From positions 441,501 to 505,500 of the forward strand of contig BSBK01003563.1 in NCBI GenBank assembly GCA_027943335.1: a stretch of 64,000 nucleotides of DNA. The letters are read 5' to 3'. Below, one piece after another: positions 46,879-58,985 of this stretch. The notes beneath the pieces were generated by a model that saw only the letters and a program-made list of their open reading frames with translations, was not told the origin of the DNA and made no database searches. The translations under genes were made by a program, and so were the position numbers. The stretch is from Chamaecyparis obtusa. Taxonomy: Eukaryota; Streptophyta; Pinopsida; Cupressales; Cupressaceae. Positions within the stretch are counted from its first letter, which is position 1; every line of letters begins with the position of its first letter.

Positions 46879-47773
46879 TGATGTAGTTCACAGATGGTGG
46901 GTCCAATGAAGGATAGTCCAACCTTTCAGCCAATTATCAACATAGCAGAATAACACAACAAGATATGCTCAAATCATATTTTCATTTAACATGCCCAGCT
47001 ATAAGGCCTTCCAGGTTAGGGCCAATTACAATCAAGGAATAGTTCTACAAGATCAACAAGATCCAATCCAACTCTAGCTAGTCGAGTTCTGAAACAATCA
47101 ACAACTGATGGAAACCCTAATGTAGATCTGAACTTGAGCTCACAAGCCTCCAAGAAATCTCCTTTTCTCCAAGAAAACAACCACTAGCTCTGCTATTACA
47201 AACTATCAAAAATCAATTTGATCTTCAAGATCTCACAAGATCCAGATCTACACTTCTATCTCTGCTTCTACCTCTACTAACCCTCTAAAAAACTATGCGA
47301 AACACTCCTTAAATACTAATCCTCAGCCACAAGTCAGCTAGATGAAATAATTAACTCAAAAAAAATATTAAATGCAACACAAGTTGGCTCTCAAATAGCC
47401 TTACAAACATTTAATTCTCCATGTCGGCCTCTAGATCTACATAGGATAATACAACAAAAGATACCCACAATAAATGCACCAAGTCAGCCAACCAAATCAC
47501 CAAGAACTCCAGTCGGTAAACTAGAACTACTGAGCACCAAAGAAAACAACCGAGCGCTAGTGAAACCACTAATCAAGCCAAGAAATATCGAGAAAAATAG
47601 GCATTACTGAGCACAAATTCCACCGAGCACCAGAAGCTTCACTGAGTTCCTTCGGTGACTGAGCTCCCTTCAATAACTGAGACCACCGTTTAAAGCTACA
47701 ACCGAGTACCACATGACCAAAATAACACACCTCCATGTAGATTTACTGAGGACCCTAGAATACCCCTACATTA
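46879..47773 (-). repeat. Gag-protease element 3' LTR
   Basis: Begins TGATGTAGTTCACAGATGG and ends cctagaatacccctacatta; matches 49760-50657 along its length. Confidence 0.85.
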
Positions 47774-47946
47774 GACACCCCAGGTTTGAAAAGATGTTCT
47801 CATAGGCTGGAAGAGCATCTTTCAAGATTCAGCACATAAACCCCAAATTGGTTCTTCACATACATGTCCTCAAACTTTTTATCTTTCATACTCATCCACT
47901 TCAGCTTCCTCTATCTTTTCAAGTCTTTTCTTGATAACACACCGAC

Positions 47947-49474
47947 TCATTCTCCATGGTGATCATCATTCTTCTCAAGATCTACCAACTCAACTCGGCT
48001 ACCAATACTCAAACTCCTCTTACCAAGTGTTGTATCCAAAAAAGGCATCAAGGAAAACTTCATGTCATCCTTCTCAATAGTAAAAACATTCCTGACATAA
48101 TCATACATAGCTCTACAATCATATTGCCAAGGTCTATCGAGCAATATATCAAAACTATTCATCTCCACAATATCACATAACACAAGATCCTTATACTGGC
48201 CAATCTTAATATCAACAAAGCACTATTCCCTTACTTCTAGAGCATGGACATTTTGTAACCAGCCAATCCTATAAGGATCAGGATGTTTCATTCTATTCAA
48301 TCCAAGTTTCTAAACTATGTCCTCAGTAACAAGGTTATCAGTATTGCCACTATCAATAATTACATCAAAAAGTTTACCTCGAGACTTGCATCGAGTCCTG
48401 AACAAGTTACTCCTCTGACAAGGTTCCTCCTTTGCATCAAGCAATATTTTTTGAACGAGCAAGTTCTTAGATTCAGGTTCATTTTGAATGTTTTCATTCA
48501 CCACAACAGTCCATTGATCACCAAGCTTCTTTTGTGTACACTCAAAAGAATAGCGTCCTTCACCACAATTATAACAAGTACCTTTAATGATAACTCTACC
48601 TATCTTCTTCTTCAATTCCACAACTTTCAGTTCATCTTCAGTAGTCAGTTTATCCTTCACCAAATGATCAATCTTTTCCTTCTCTCGAGGATTTCTATGT
48701 TGTCTCCTTTTCAACTTATCTTCTACCTTCAAAGCATACTAATAATCATCTTCAACTGAATCAATCTTTAGCATACCAAGCTCATCTTGAATATCGAATC
48801 TCAAACCATTCACATACCAAGCTACCTTTTCTTTACCAAGTTCTCTATATCCAGACTGAATAGTCAACTTATAGAACTCCTTGGTATAATTCTCCATGGT
48901 AAAATCTTTTTGCTTTAGATTCTGTAACTTCTTAAACAAGTCAAGCTCATAGTTGGTAGGTATGAACTTAGCTTTCAATTTAGTCACCATCAACCTCCAC
49001 TGATTGATCTTTATTTCACCTTCATCTTCTCTATCTCTTTGTAATTCTTTCCACTAAAGAGCAGCATGTCCTTTCAACTTAGTCTGTGCCAATCTTACTT
49101 GAAGAGGATCTTCAATTTCTTCTAGCTCAAATAAATCTTCAAGTTCACCAATCCAATTAATAAAATCATCAAGTTTCAAAGTACCAAAGAAAGTAGAAAC
49201 TTTCATTTAGTAACTATTACTTAACCAGGCTCTAGATCTATGTAACTGACTAGTTCTATCTTCACCAAATCTATCTCTCCAGTCATCTCCACTAGATCCA
49301 ATAGATTCAAGTCTTCAATAGCTTCCTCATAACCATCCTCAGTACCAACATTCTAAGGTACACCAAGCCCTCATGATCTCAGGGATCATGCATTCTTCAT
49401 CAATTCCATCTCATATCTAAAATCTGATTTCACCTTCTCTGTAATCTTTGATTCCACAACATCACAGAGATCCA
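47947..49474 (-). pseudogene. Gypsy Gag-protease polyprotein, broken by in-frame stops
   Basis: Start taken at MDLCDVVESKITEKV (about 49474). Capsid: LDDFINWIGELEDLFELEEI then TKLKGHAAL (49170-49040), FIPTNYELDLFKKLQNLKQK and ENYTKEFYKLTIQSGY. Zinc knuckle CYNCGEGRYSFEC (48575-48537) has Tyr in place of the His. Protease DVIIDSGNTDNLV (48370-48332), then SFDILLDRPWQYDCRAMYDY (48155-48096). One frame over about 1.5 kb with no frameshift that I can see. Stops are TAG (DDY*YALK, DIV*KLGL, VRE*CFVD) and some TGA. No RT follows. Confidence 0.85.
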
Positions 49475-49744
49475 TAATTGCTCTAGTGTTCAATCTTCTC
49501 AGAGGCATCCTTAAAGATAAGAAAACCCAAAGAAACAAAACCCTACACCGACCACCTTGTGACAATCTCCAAATTGTATGTAAGTCAGATCATCCTGCCA
49601 CCTTGTATGAACAACCAGGTCAAGATTTCACAAGTTCAGTGCCACGGATCTCCAACTCAAATCATATGATCTCTTTGCCAACAAGGTCAAATTTGCTAGA
49701 TCAACCTTTCACTCAAGAACAACCTTCAGTCAAGAACAACCTTT

Positions 49745-49757
49745 CGCTCCCATACCA
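49745..49757 (-). other. Primer-binding site of the gag-protease element
   Basis: TGGTATGGGAGCG on the minus strand, a two-base-diverged form of the initiator-Met type, two bases from the LTR. Confidence 0.7.
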
Positions 49758-49759
49758 CC

Positions 49760-50657
49760 TAACACAGTTCAAGGATGGTGGATCCAATGAAGGACAGTCC
49801 AACCTTGTAGACAATTATCAACACAGTGGAATAACACAACAAGATATGCTCAAATCATATTTTCATTTAACATGCCCAGTTGTAAGGCATTCTAGGTTAG
49901 GGCCAATTACAATCAAGGAATAGTTTTTCAAGATCAACAAGATCCAATCTGACTCTAGCTAGTCCAGTTCTGAAACAATCAACAATTGATAGAAACCCTA
50001 AGGTTGATCTAAACTTGAGCTCGCAAGCCTCCAAGCAATCTCCTTGTCGCAAAGAAAACAACCACTAGCTATGCTATTACAAACTATCAAAAATCAATCT
50101 AATCTTCAAGATCTTGCAAGATCCAGATCTACACTTCTATCTCTTCTTCTACCTCTACTGACCCTCTAAACAACTACCCCAAACACTCCTTAAATACTAA
50201 TCCTCAGCCACAAGTCAGCTGGATGAAATAATTAACTCCTACAAACAAATATTAAATGCACCACAAGTAGGCTCTCAAATAGCCTTACAAACATTTAATT
50301 CTCCATGTTTGTGTCTAGATCTACATAGGAGAATAGAACAAAAGATACCCATGATAAATGCACCAAGTCAGCCAACCAAATCACTAAGAAATCTAGTCGG
50401 TAAAGCAGAACTACCGAGCACCAGAGAAAATAACCAAGCACCAGTGAAACCACCAACCAAGCCAAGAAATACCGAGCAACATAAGCATTATCAAACACAA
50501 ATTCCACTGAGCACCAGAAGCTTCACCGAGTTCCTTCAATGACCTAGGTCCCTTCAATAACTGAGACCACCGGTTAAAGCTGCAATTGTGTACCACATGA
50601 CCAAAACAACACACCTCCATGTAGATTTACCGAAGACCCTAGAATGCCCTTGCATCA
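49760..50657 (-). repeat. Gag-protease element 5' LTR
   Basis: Starts TAACACAGTTCAAGGATGG (terminal TG decayed) and ends GCATCA, followed by ATTAA. Confidence 0.85.
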
Positions 50658-52790
50658 ATTAAATTTTTTTATTGCATTTTAGTCAATGTGAGAGATACTT
50701 TTAAGAGTTTTTTTGTGTCACTACAAAGAAAAGACTAGTCAATGTACCAACTATTTATAGTTATAAGTGTTTTCTATCAATGGCAATTGAAAATTAGTAC
50801 ACTATAATTAATGTATTTTTTATTTAATTTTTAGAGTTTTATTTATCTTATTACCATTGAATAACATGTTAGTTATGATCAATAAAATAATTTCTTATCT
50901 TTATAATTAGATCCTTCCTTATTACAACGAAAAGACCTGATACATTGTGTAAATTGGTAGACATTTATATTTATAAGTATTATTTTCTGTCATTGATAAT
51001 AAGTAGGTAAGGCATAGTCAATGCAATAATTATTTATATTTAACACATCACTACTTATATTTATAATCTTTATTTTCTATCATTTCTAATAACTAAATAG
51101 TATACTCTAATTAATGTGTAAAATGTTTAACTTTGCAAATATTATTTAGTATCAGTATCAATAAATAAGTTATTTATTATTTTATATTGCTAATATTGAA
51201 TAGTTAGTTAAATGTAGACAATGTGTTAACTACTCATATTTATAAGCATTTTCTATGCCAACACTAAGAAAATCCATTGCATTAAAAAAATTGCACTAGA
51301 AATTACAAGGATTTTCCTATCATTCTCAGATGGCAATTGTTGCATTTTATGCAATGTGTCAATGCTTTATATTTTTAATATTTATTTTATCTAATTGCAA
51401 TCAGATAACATGTATATTGTAGTCAATATGTCAACTTTTTATTTTGATAATTGTCCATTCTAATTACGACCAAGAGAAAAGCTAATGTGTCTTAGTCAAT
51501 AAACTAACTGCTTGTATTTAATGTGTTGACTACTTTTCTTCAAAATATTCACTTTTTATAAACAAACAACTAGTGCATCTATTCAATATGTAATATTATT
51601 ATATTAATAAAATTTAACTATATTAGTATCAATAAATAAATAGTGCATTTTACTCAATAAATTAATTATTTTATACTCATTATTTTATCTCACTATACAA
51701 AAAAAAATAGTGTGTTGTAGTCAATTTGCCAAATACATATAATTATAAGTATTATTTTATGTCACTACAAGAAAAATTTGAATGTGTGATAGTGAATGCA
51801 CCAAGTATAGTCATTGTGTCAAATTTTTATATTTTACAAATTTTGTTTAAACATTCTAAATAATTAACCTTTGCAAATTGCACTTAGTATATCGATTTTT
51901 TGTCCTTATTATTCTTGTTATTACAACCAAGGAAAATATACTATGTTTTAGTCAAATGCTAGATGTTCATGCCTCTAAAGATTATTTTATAGCATTAGTA
52001 GTAAAAGGATAACACATTATACACAATACATGAACTATTTGTATTTAAGGACATCATTTGGTAAATATATTTATAATCTTTCCTTTCTATCATCACCAAA
52101 AAAATAACTAGTGTATTATAATCAATGTTAATTTTTTAAATTTAGAAATATTTTTTTTTGTCACTAACAATTAATAAATAGTACATTATACACAATAAAC
52201 TAATTGTTTATAATGTGTCTAATTAGTTATTTGTAGTCAATGGTCTAATAAATTATATTTATAAGATTTCTTGTGTTACCATACTAACAAATTAATATCA
52301 ATGCATAAAATGGTAATAGTTATAGGTATTTTTATATCAATGCCAACAAATATATATTTATATGGTGATTAACAATTAACTAATAAATGGTAGTCAATAT
52401 AACTAAAAATTAAATAAATAGTAATATAAATATATATTTTCATCTATGTGAACTATATTTTATATACATTTTTCTAATATGTTACCAATCATTTAAGTAG
52501 TCAACAAATTATAATAGTACTAACTATACGTAAAATAATTAGTATATTACAATTAATACATCTATTATTTATATTTGTAAACATTTTGTATCAATATAAC
52601 ATGTTAGTTATAGTCAATAAAATAATTTCTTGTGTTTATAATTAGATCCTTTCTTATTACAACCAAAAGGCCCCACTACTTTGTCTGAATTTGCAGACAT
52701 TTATATTTATAAGCATTATTTTATGTCACTTATAGTAAGTCGGTAATGCATTATAGTCAATGAAATAACTATTTATATTTATTAACACTC
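50658..52790. repeat. AT-rich degenerate repeat field
   Basis: About 2.1 kb of AT-rich sequence without genes. The phrases tagtcaatg, actatttatatttataag and cattattttatgtcactac recur at irregular spacing, which suggests a very old tandem repeat. Two stretches near 50870-51000 and 52600-52770 are close to each other (acatgttagttat, aataaaataatttcttgt, agatcctttcttattacaac, gacatttatatttataagca), so one block of about 150 bp is duplicated. Confidence 0.6.
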
Positions 52791-52794
52791 CCCA

Positions 52795-53565
52795 GGGGAG
52801 ACAGAGAAAAATTGCTAACATCTTGGGTTGTAGTATCAATTTTCTCCCATCTTCCTATTTGGGCCTACCCTTAGGAGTAAAACCTCTGGAAGCTTTATGG
52901 AATAAACTAATAGACAGATTCAATGGGAAGCTTGCAGGTTGGAAAGGGGTTACCCTTAGTCAAGAAGGAAAGATACAATTGGTCAAATCCACTCTGCAAA
53001 TCCTCCCAACCTACGCACTAAGTCTCTTTACCATTCCCGCTAAATTTGCGGAGGCTATGGAAAGAATTCAGAGAAGATTCCTTTGGTTTGGTACCAAGGA
53101 TAACAAGTGTATACCACTTATTGTCTCAGACAAAGTTTTCTACTCAAAGAAAGATGAAGGTCTTGGAATAAGGAAAATTAGATTGTTTAATAAAGCTCTT
53201 TTAGCCAAAAAGATATGGAGAATCTTCAATAGAAAAGGGGAATGGCATGATATTATTAAAGACAAATACCTCCCACATAACTCAATAAAGACCTTCTTTG
53301 AAGAGACTGACTCTCCTAAAGGATCTGTTATATGGAATGATCTTCTCAATGCTAAGGATTTGGCAAAATCCAAAGCTAAATGGAAGATAGGAAATGGACA
53401 GTCCATAAACTTCTGGAATGACAACTAGCTTCAGATGGGATGCTTGAGAGATTGTGAGACTCTCAATTCCTGGAGAAAAGTTTGTACCCACACTTACGAA
53501 TCCCAAGCTAGCAACTATACAATGGATGATAAATGGGTGGATCTCACCCAGGTTTCCCAGGACCT
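52795..53565 (+). pseudogene. L1-type LINE ORF2 fragment, plus strand
   Basis: Covers the end of the RT and the region after it. Reads SYLGLPLGVKPLEALWNKLI, GKLAGWKGVTLSQEGKIQLV, ALSLFTIPAKFAEAMERIQR, FLWFGT, GLGIRKIRLFNKALLAKKIW and WKIGNGQSINFWND: the standard series downstream of RT in plant LINEs. Open from 52823 to 53428, a stop follows (NDN*LQMG), then a readable tail to 53565. The upstream RT core and the downstream zinc and RNase H parts are missing. It abuts a different LINE on the other strand. Confidence 0.85.
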
Positions 53566-56500
53566 GGATCCCCTTCTTCTTTGTTTCCCTCTCTATAGAT
53601 ATGTGTAATCCTTTTTTCTTGAAACTTATCCACTATCTGGAGTGCTTTTTCAAATTTGGAATTTAGAACCCAATTGGGGGTGCTTCTTTTTCTAATAGCA
53701 TTTAGGATGATTTTGGAGTTTCCTTTGATTATTAAATTTTTAATTCCTAGCTCTAGTCTTAGTTTAAGACCTTCTATTAATGTTGCTAATTCGGCCAAAT
53801 TATTTGATAACATTCCTAGAGGTTTATCCCTTTAGTATAACCACAAACCTGAATCTAATTGAATAATGCATCCTAAGCCTGAAATGCAAGGGTTACCTCT
53901 TAAGGATCTGTCAAAGTTATGTTTTGACCAACTAGTAGGAGGAGGCTCCCAATTACAATTATTCCTAGCCTTCTTGTTATTCTTAGAGTAGACCATAGGT
54001 GGATTAATTAAATTGTGCCAATATTTGTGCATTTCAGCATCCCAATCAGAAAATGAACCTTCTTCTTTATAAGAGTTCCTAAGGTTGTTATTAACAACCT
54101 CTATTATACTAGCTTCTACTTTGTTTAGGAGATGAGATATGTCCATCTAGTCATTAGTAAAGATCCATCTATTCCTATCTTTCTATATCTCCCAAAGAAG
54201 AATGGAAGGGGATATTTTCCATAAGTTACTGCAAACCTTGGACACTGCATATTTTGGCCAACTTATGAGGAAGTCACCTATATTGTTTAGAAAGGCTACC
54301 TACCAATGGAGATTGTTACATAACCACTTCCAACACTTAGTGGAAAATGGGCATTGGAACAATAGGTGCCCTGATGTTTCTGATTCATTTTCACATAGAG
54401 GACATTTTGACAGACCCTCGAAACCCATCTTTGTGAATCTGTCAACTATTAGTATTTTTTCTAAAGAGCTTCCCAAAGGAAAATACCAGCTTTTAGGAGA
54501 CACGTTGGGTCCCAACAAAGATTAAAGGGGATTTCCATCTTTTCCCAGCATTTTGAATTAATGATTATTTCATAAGCCCTTTTAACACTATACTTCCCAT
54601 GCTTGGTAGCACTCCAAATTAGTCTATCTCCTCTTTCTTTGTGATTATCTTGTCTATTTCATAGGAGTTGTGCAAAGGTTTCTTTTTCATCATATGATAG
54701 ATTAGTATCCTATACAGATTTCTATTTCATCCTCCATACCTAACCTCTTTGTTTATTTCTTTATAATGACTAACATGGTGTCCCCATAAGTTAGTTAGAG
54801 AATCATTTATATTGATTGGTAAGATATAACTATTCAAGGATAGTAGTCTATCCCATGAGTCTTCCCAAAAAAAAGCATTATGACCTAGGTCTATATCCCA
54901 AGTGAGGCTTTTCACAATTGTGTGGTGACATTGCATCATAAAATTCTAGATTTTCAATCCTTGAGGGGGTTTCTAGTTTGGAATATAGATATAGGGTTTG
55001 GATTGTTCAAGTACTTTTGATATAATATTTTAGCCCATTTACTCTTTTTTTCTTGATACATTCTCCATATAATTTTAGATCCTAATGCCTTATTTTGCAA
55101 ACTCAAATTCTAAATACCTAGTCCTCTAAATTCTTTAAGCCTACAAATTTGATCCCACTTAATCAAAGCTTATTTTTTGTTGTCAGAAGGGTATTGCCAA
55201 AATAATTTCCTTAATTTACTATCCAACTATCTTTTGACTCCATTCGAGAGTGGGAAACAAGACATCTGGTAAGTGGGTATGGATAACAAGACAACTTTGA
55301 TCATTATTTCTCTACAAGCCTTCGTGACCTATTTCCCTTTCCAATTTTCTATCTTTTTGTCTAATTTTTCTAATATCAAATTTCATGTTTTAGATTCTCT
55401 AGCATCTTTTTCTAGCTGGATTCCAAGAAATTTACACGAAAATGTGCCTAATTTATACCCCATCATGTTACAAATGTTTCTTTCTAGATCAGGTTTAGTG
55501 TTGAGGAAAAATATCTCTAATTTATCAACATTTACCTTTTGACCTTAAGTGTCCATGTATGTGTGTATAGTTTACTTAAAGTGGTAGGACTCTTCTAGGG
55601 AACTTTCCCCCAAAAGGATACTATCATCTGCAAATTGTTTATGAATGATCTTTGGAACTATTTTTGTAACTGTTATACCTTTGATTTTGTCTTCTTCTTG
55701 GGCTTTCTTTATTAGTCTACCAAAGACTTCTTCCATAATAATAAAAAAAGGGAAAGGGTGAGATTGGATCTCCCTGCCTTATCCCACTTGAAATGTTGAA
55801 GAAAAATTTAGGTATTCTATTAATTAGCAATGAGATCTTTAGTGTAGAAATACAGTTGAAGATTAGATTGATCCATTGATGTGAGAAACTAAATGCTTCC
55901 ATAAATTTGTAGACAAATCTCCAGTCTACTTTGTCATAGGCTTTGTGAATGTCTAATTTCATGATCATGAATGGATCTTTATTAATTTGCGCAAATTGGA
56001 TTGATTCTAGGATAATGACAATTCCATCATAAATAGACCTATTGGGTATAAATTCTATTTTTTCTTCAGAAATTAGTTTCCCTAAAACATTTTTAATCCT
56101 ATTTACCAGTTCCTTGGAAAGAATTTTATATATGGTGTTGCAGAGAGCTATTGGTCTATAGTCCCCAAGTTCCACATGGTTAGATTTCTTAGGTATGAGG
56201 GCTAGAAAGGTATTATTAATTTTTGTTGATATTGAACATGAACTTCTAGTGGCCTCTATTGCTTCCCAAAAATTTTTACCTAAGATATCCCAACATTTCT
56301 AAAAGAAGAAAGCTTGAAAGTCATCTGATCCTAAAGATTTGTCTATGTTGAGAGAAAAAAGGGCTTCTTTAATTTCTTTCACATTAAATTTCTTATTCAG
56401 GTGCTTATTATCTTCTTTTGTTAATATTTTAGGGATGGCATTTAACATTTTGTGTTGAGATAATAAATTTGAGTATTCATAGTTGTTTAAAATATCAGAA

Positions 56501-56740
56501 AAGTATTTAACAAATGTCTCAAATAACTAATTTGGGCTTTCTATTTATTGTCCCCTATTGTCTTTAACTTCAGTTATTCTATTGATATTCATTTTGTAGA
56601 TCATATTGTTATGGAAATTTTTTGTCTTTCTATCTCCTTCTATCAACCATATTTGTTGTGATGATTGTTTCCAGTAAATCTCTTCTTTGGCTAAAGTATC
56701 CTCTTATTTTGCTAATAGAACTCTTTTTCTTTATTAAATT
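53566..56740 (-). pseudogene. L1-type LINE ORF2, C-terminal two thirds, minus strand
   Basis: RT: ELGDYRPIALCNTIYKILSK, MIMKLDIHKAYDKVDW and GIRQGDPISPFPF (56175-55760), then catalytic QFADDSILLGES (about 55640-55605), intact. The zinc-binding LINE motif reads CPLCENESETSGHLLFQCPF (54404-54345). C-terminal RNase H: NFDRSLRGNPCISGLGCIIQ (about 53920), NNLAELATLIEGLKL and a GNS block where GDS is usual. Several stops and frame changes. The endonuclease part continues at 63081-63649 beyond the inserted chromovirus. Confidence 0.85.
56736..56740. repeat. Target-site duplication AAATT, left
   Basis: Matches 63081-63085, bounding the chromovirus. Confidence 0.9.
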
Positions 56741-57593
56741 TGATGAAGGGTGCTCCCCTTAATACCACAAACACATAACAAAAATAGAGAAACAACAACA
56801 AAAATATGCAAGAACAGAAAATTGGCTTCTTATTATCTCCACAAATGTGGAATTACAAACTTTCAGAATTACAATATGCAAAGCCACATGGGCATTCCCT
56901 TACAATATTCTGTAGGACAAAGCCTCGAATCAATACCCAGATCTACTACCTAGAATTGCCCTAGACAACACTACGGGCCTTCTTTATATAGACAATTTCC
57001 ACCGCCCAAGAATGTTCTAGAAATTTAACCCTTAGGGCTGACCAAACTTAGAATTATTTTATTTTACAATTTATTACATCAAAGTTGGCTCAAAATCAGT
57101 TTTGAAACCCAAACAGAAATTTTGAAGAAAAATTATTTTCCACCATTTCAGGTGACCCAACTTCCGAAGACCATAAGTCATCATCTGTTGACCTGATTGG
57201 CTATTATAACCCCATTCTGGAAATGCCACGAAGTTCTCTATAGGCTTGAACCATGCAAAACACCCATCACCCAAATTTTCAACCTCATCTGAGGCCTCTA
57301 AAGCCTTCAAAAATGAGTTCAAAGTTTCTGTACCCTGCTACCATTACCGAAAATCTTCAATATCTTCAAAACTAGACCTGATCTAGCCATGAAACTTTGC
57401 TGGCAGGCTGATATGACTGAGATGAACCTCCATATGTAAAATTAGACATTCTGAGATCATAAGACCAACTTACTAAAAATAGAAAGTTTCCATAAATAGT
57501 AGCTCTGCACAAGATAGCCCTTATTGAATACAAAAACAAAAATATTTTTGGGTGATGCGAGATTGCCCTTACACCCAGGATGCTCCTGCATCA
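56741..57593 (-). repeat. Chromovirus 3' LTR
   Basis: 853 bp; TGATGAAGGG at the left, CCTGCATCA at the right; nearly the same as 62228-63080. Confidence 0.95.
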
Positions 57594-57659
57594 GACACCT
57601 GAGGTAATTTGAGAAGTGACTCTGTCATGACTCAGGTGTGTAGAGGAAAACCAAGACAG

Positions 57660-57815
57660 TTAACCTCATCCTTTTTTAGCCATGATGAATCTTCTACAGG
57701 TCATCCTTTCCATTTGACCAAATACTCTTCATATGTCCTGTTCCTTGTGCTTCTACCAACATGACTATCCAGTATGTCTTCAATCTCCTTGATATCTGAA
57801 CTGGTTGGTGGAATA
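57660..57815 (-). pseudogene. Chromodomain of the chromovirus, frameshifted
   Basis: Reads [20 protein letters not shown] then [11 protein letters not shown], stop (TGA), [13 protein letters not shown] on the minus strand: the typical chromodomain core Y-L-V-K-W-K-G...S-W. It is one frame off the preceding 57694-58023 frame, which ends the integrase with [20 protein letters not shown]. In chromoviruses this domain directs integration to chromatin. Confidence 0.8.
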
Positions 57816-58985
57816 CTGCAACCTCATCTTCAACACCTCCTTCATGATACTCTGTCAAATCTGAAATGTTAAACACTGATGAAATATTCAGCTTAGTAGG
57901 CAATCCTACCTCATATGCATTTCCTGAATCATGCTTCTTCAGTATCTTACATGGTCCAAACTTATTCATTTTCAGCTTGTTATATGTACCAACTGAAAAT
58001 CGCTCCTTCCGCAAATGAACCATGACTTCATCCCCAACCTAAAATTCCTTATGCCTCCTTTTCTCATCTGCCTTAGTCTTATACTGCACATTCATCTTGG
58101 TAATATGCTTCCTCACCTCCTCATGGATGTTCTTCAAATGTTCTGCAAAATCTTCAGCTTCAGCACTACTTATTTCTCCTTTATCTATCTTTCTCAACTC
58201 AGATGCATTTCTTGGACTACTTCCATATACAATCTGGAATGGTGATTTACTAGTGCTCTAGTTGACAGAATTATTGTAAGCAAATTCTGCCTGTGGTAAA
58301 ATCAAATCCCATCTTGTTGGCTTATCTCCAACCAAACATCTCAGCAAATTTCTCAAACTTTTATTCACCACCTCTATCTGTCCATCAGTCTGTGGATGAT
58401 GTGATGAACTGAACTTCAAATCTTCTTCAACTTCTTCCATAATGTCTACCAGAAATATCCAACAAACTTAGTATCTCGATCTGAAACTATGGTCTTTGGC
58501 AAACCATGTAGTCTCACCACTTCTCTGAAAAAAAATTCTGCTACATGAATGACATCATTAGTCTTCTTGCAGGAAATGAAATGTGTCATCTTCAAAAATC
58601 TGTCAACTACTACAAAAATTGAATCATGTCCCCGCTCTGTCCTCGGTAAACCAAGAATAAAGTCCATACTGATATCCTCCCAAGGCTTCTCTAGTATAGG
58701 TAATGGCTGGCACAACCCTATATTTTGCTTCACTCCTTTCACCATCTGACATACTCTGCAACTCTGTACAAACTTCTTCACATCTTGCTGCAATTGTGGC
58801 CAATAATAATTCTCACCAACCAAAGCAAGGGTTTTATCATGATTAAAATATCTAGCCAATCCTCCACTATGTTTCTCCTTGATGAGATTCTCCCTCATAG
58901 AACTTTGTGGAATGCACAACTAATGCCCTTTGAATAGCATATCATCTTGGATGATAAAATCTAGCCATTTCATCTTGTCTAGAGT
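57816..58985 (-). pseudogene. Chromovirus integrase, broken
   Basis: Zinc domain: KHSGG...FNHDKT...VQSCRVCQ (58880-58745), H-H-C-C intact. Catalytic core: ISMDFILGLPRT (58680-58645), TIVSDRDTKFVG (58490-58455), HHPQTDGQIEVVN (58400-58362), so D, D and E are all present. A frameshift lies near 58440-58450 between the second Asp and the Glu. The GPY/F-type C-terminal part follows at 57990-57900. One stop lies in KGH*LCIP where Gln is usual. Confidence 0.85.

Larger units (their letters stand above)
46879..50657 (-). mobile_element. Gag-protease-only gypsy element (non-autonomous)
   Basis: 3.8 kb flanked by ATTAA (46874-46878 and 50658-50662). LTRs at 46879-47773 and 49760-50657 share series such as ggtccaatgaaggatagtcc, aacacaacaagatatgctca and catgcccag. 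Minus strand: primer site TGGTATGGGAGCG (49757-49745), Gag, zinc knuckle, protease, then directly the 3' LTR. RT, RNase H and integrase are absent. Its protease-flank wording (DVIIDSGNTDNLVTEDIV) is close to that of the chromovirus at 56741 (DVIIDSGSTENLVSEEMV), so it may be a deleted relative mobilised in trans. Confidence 0.9.
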
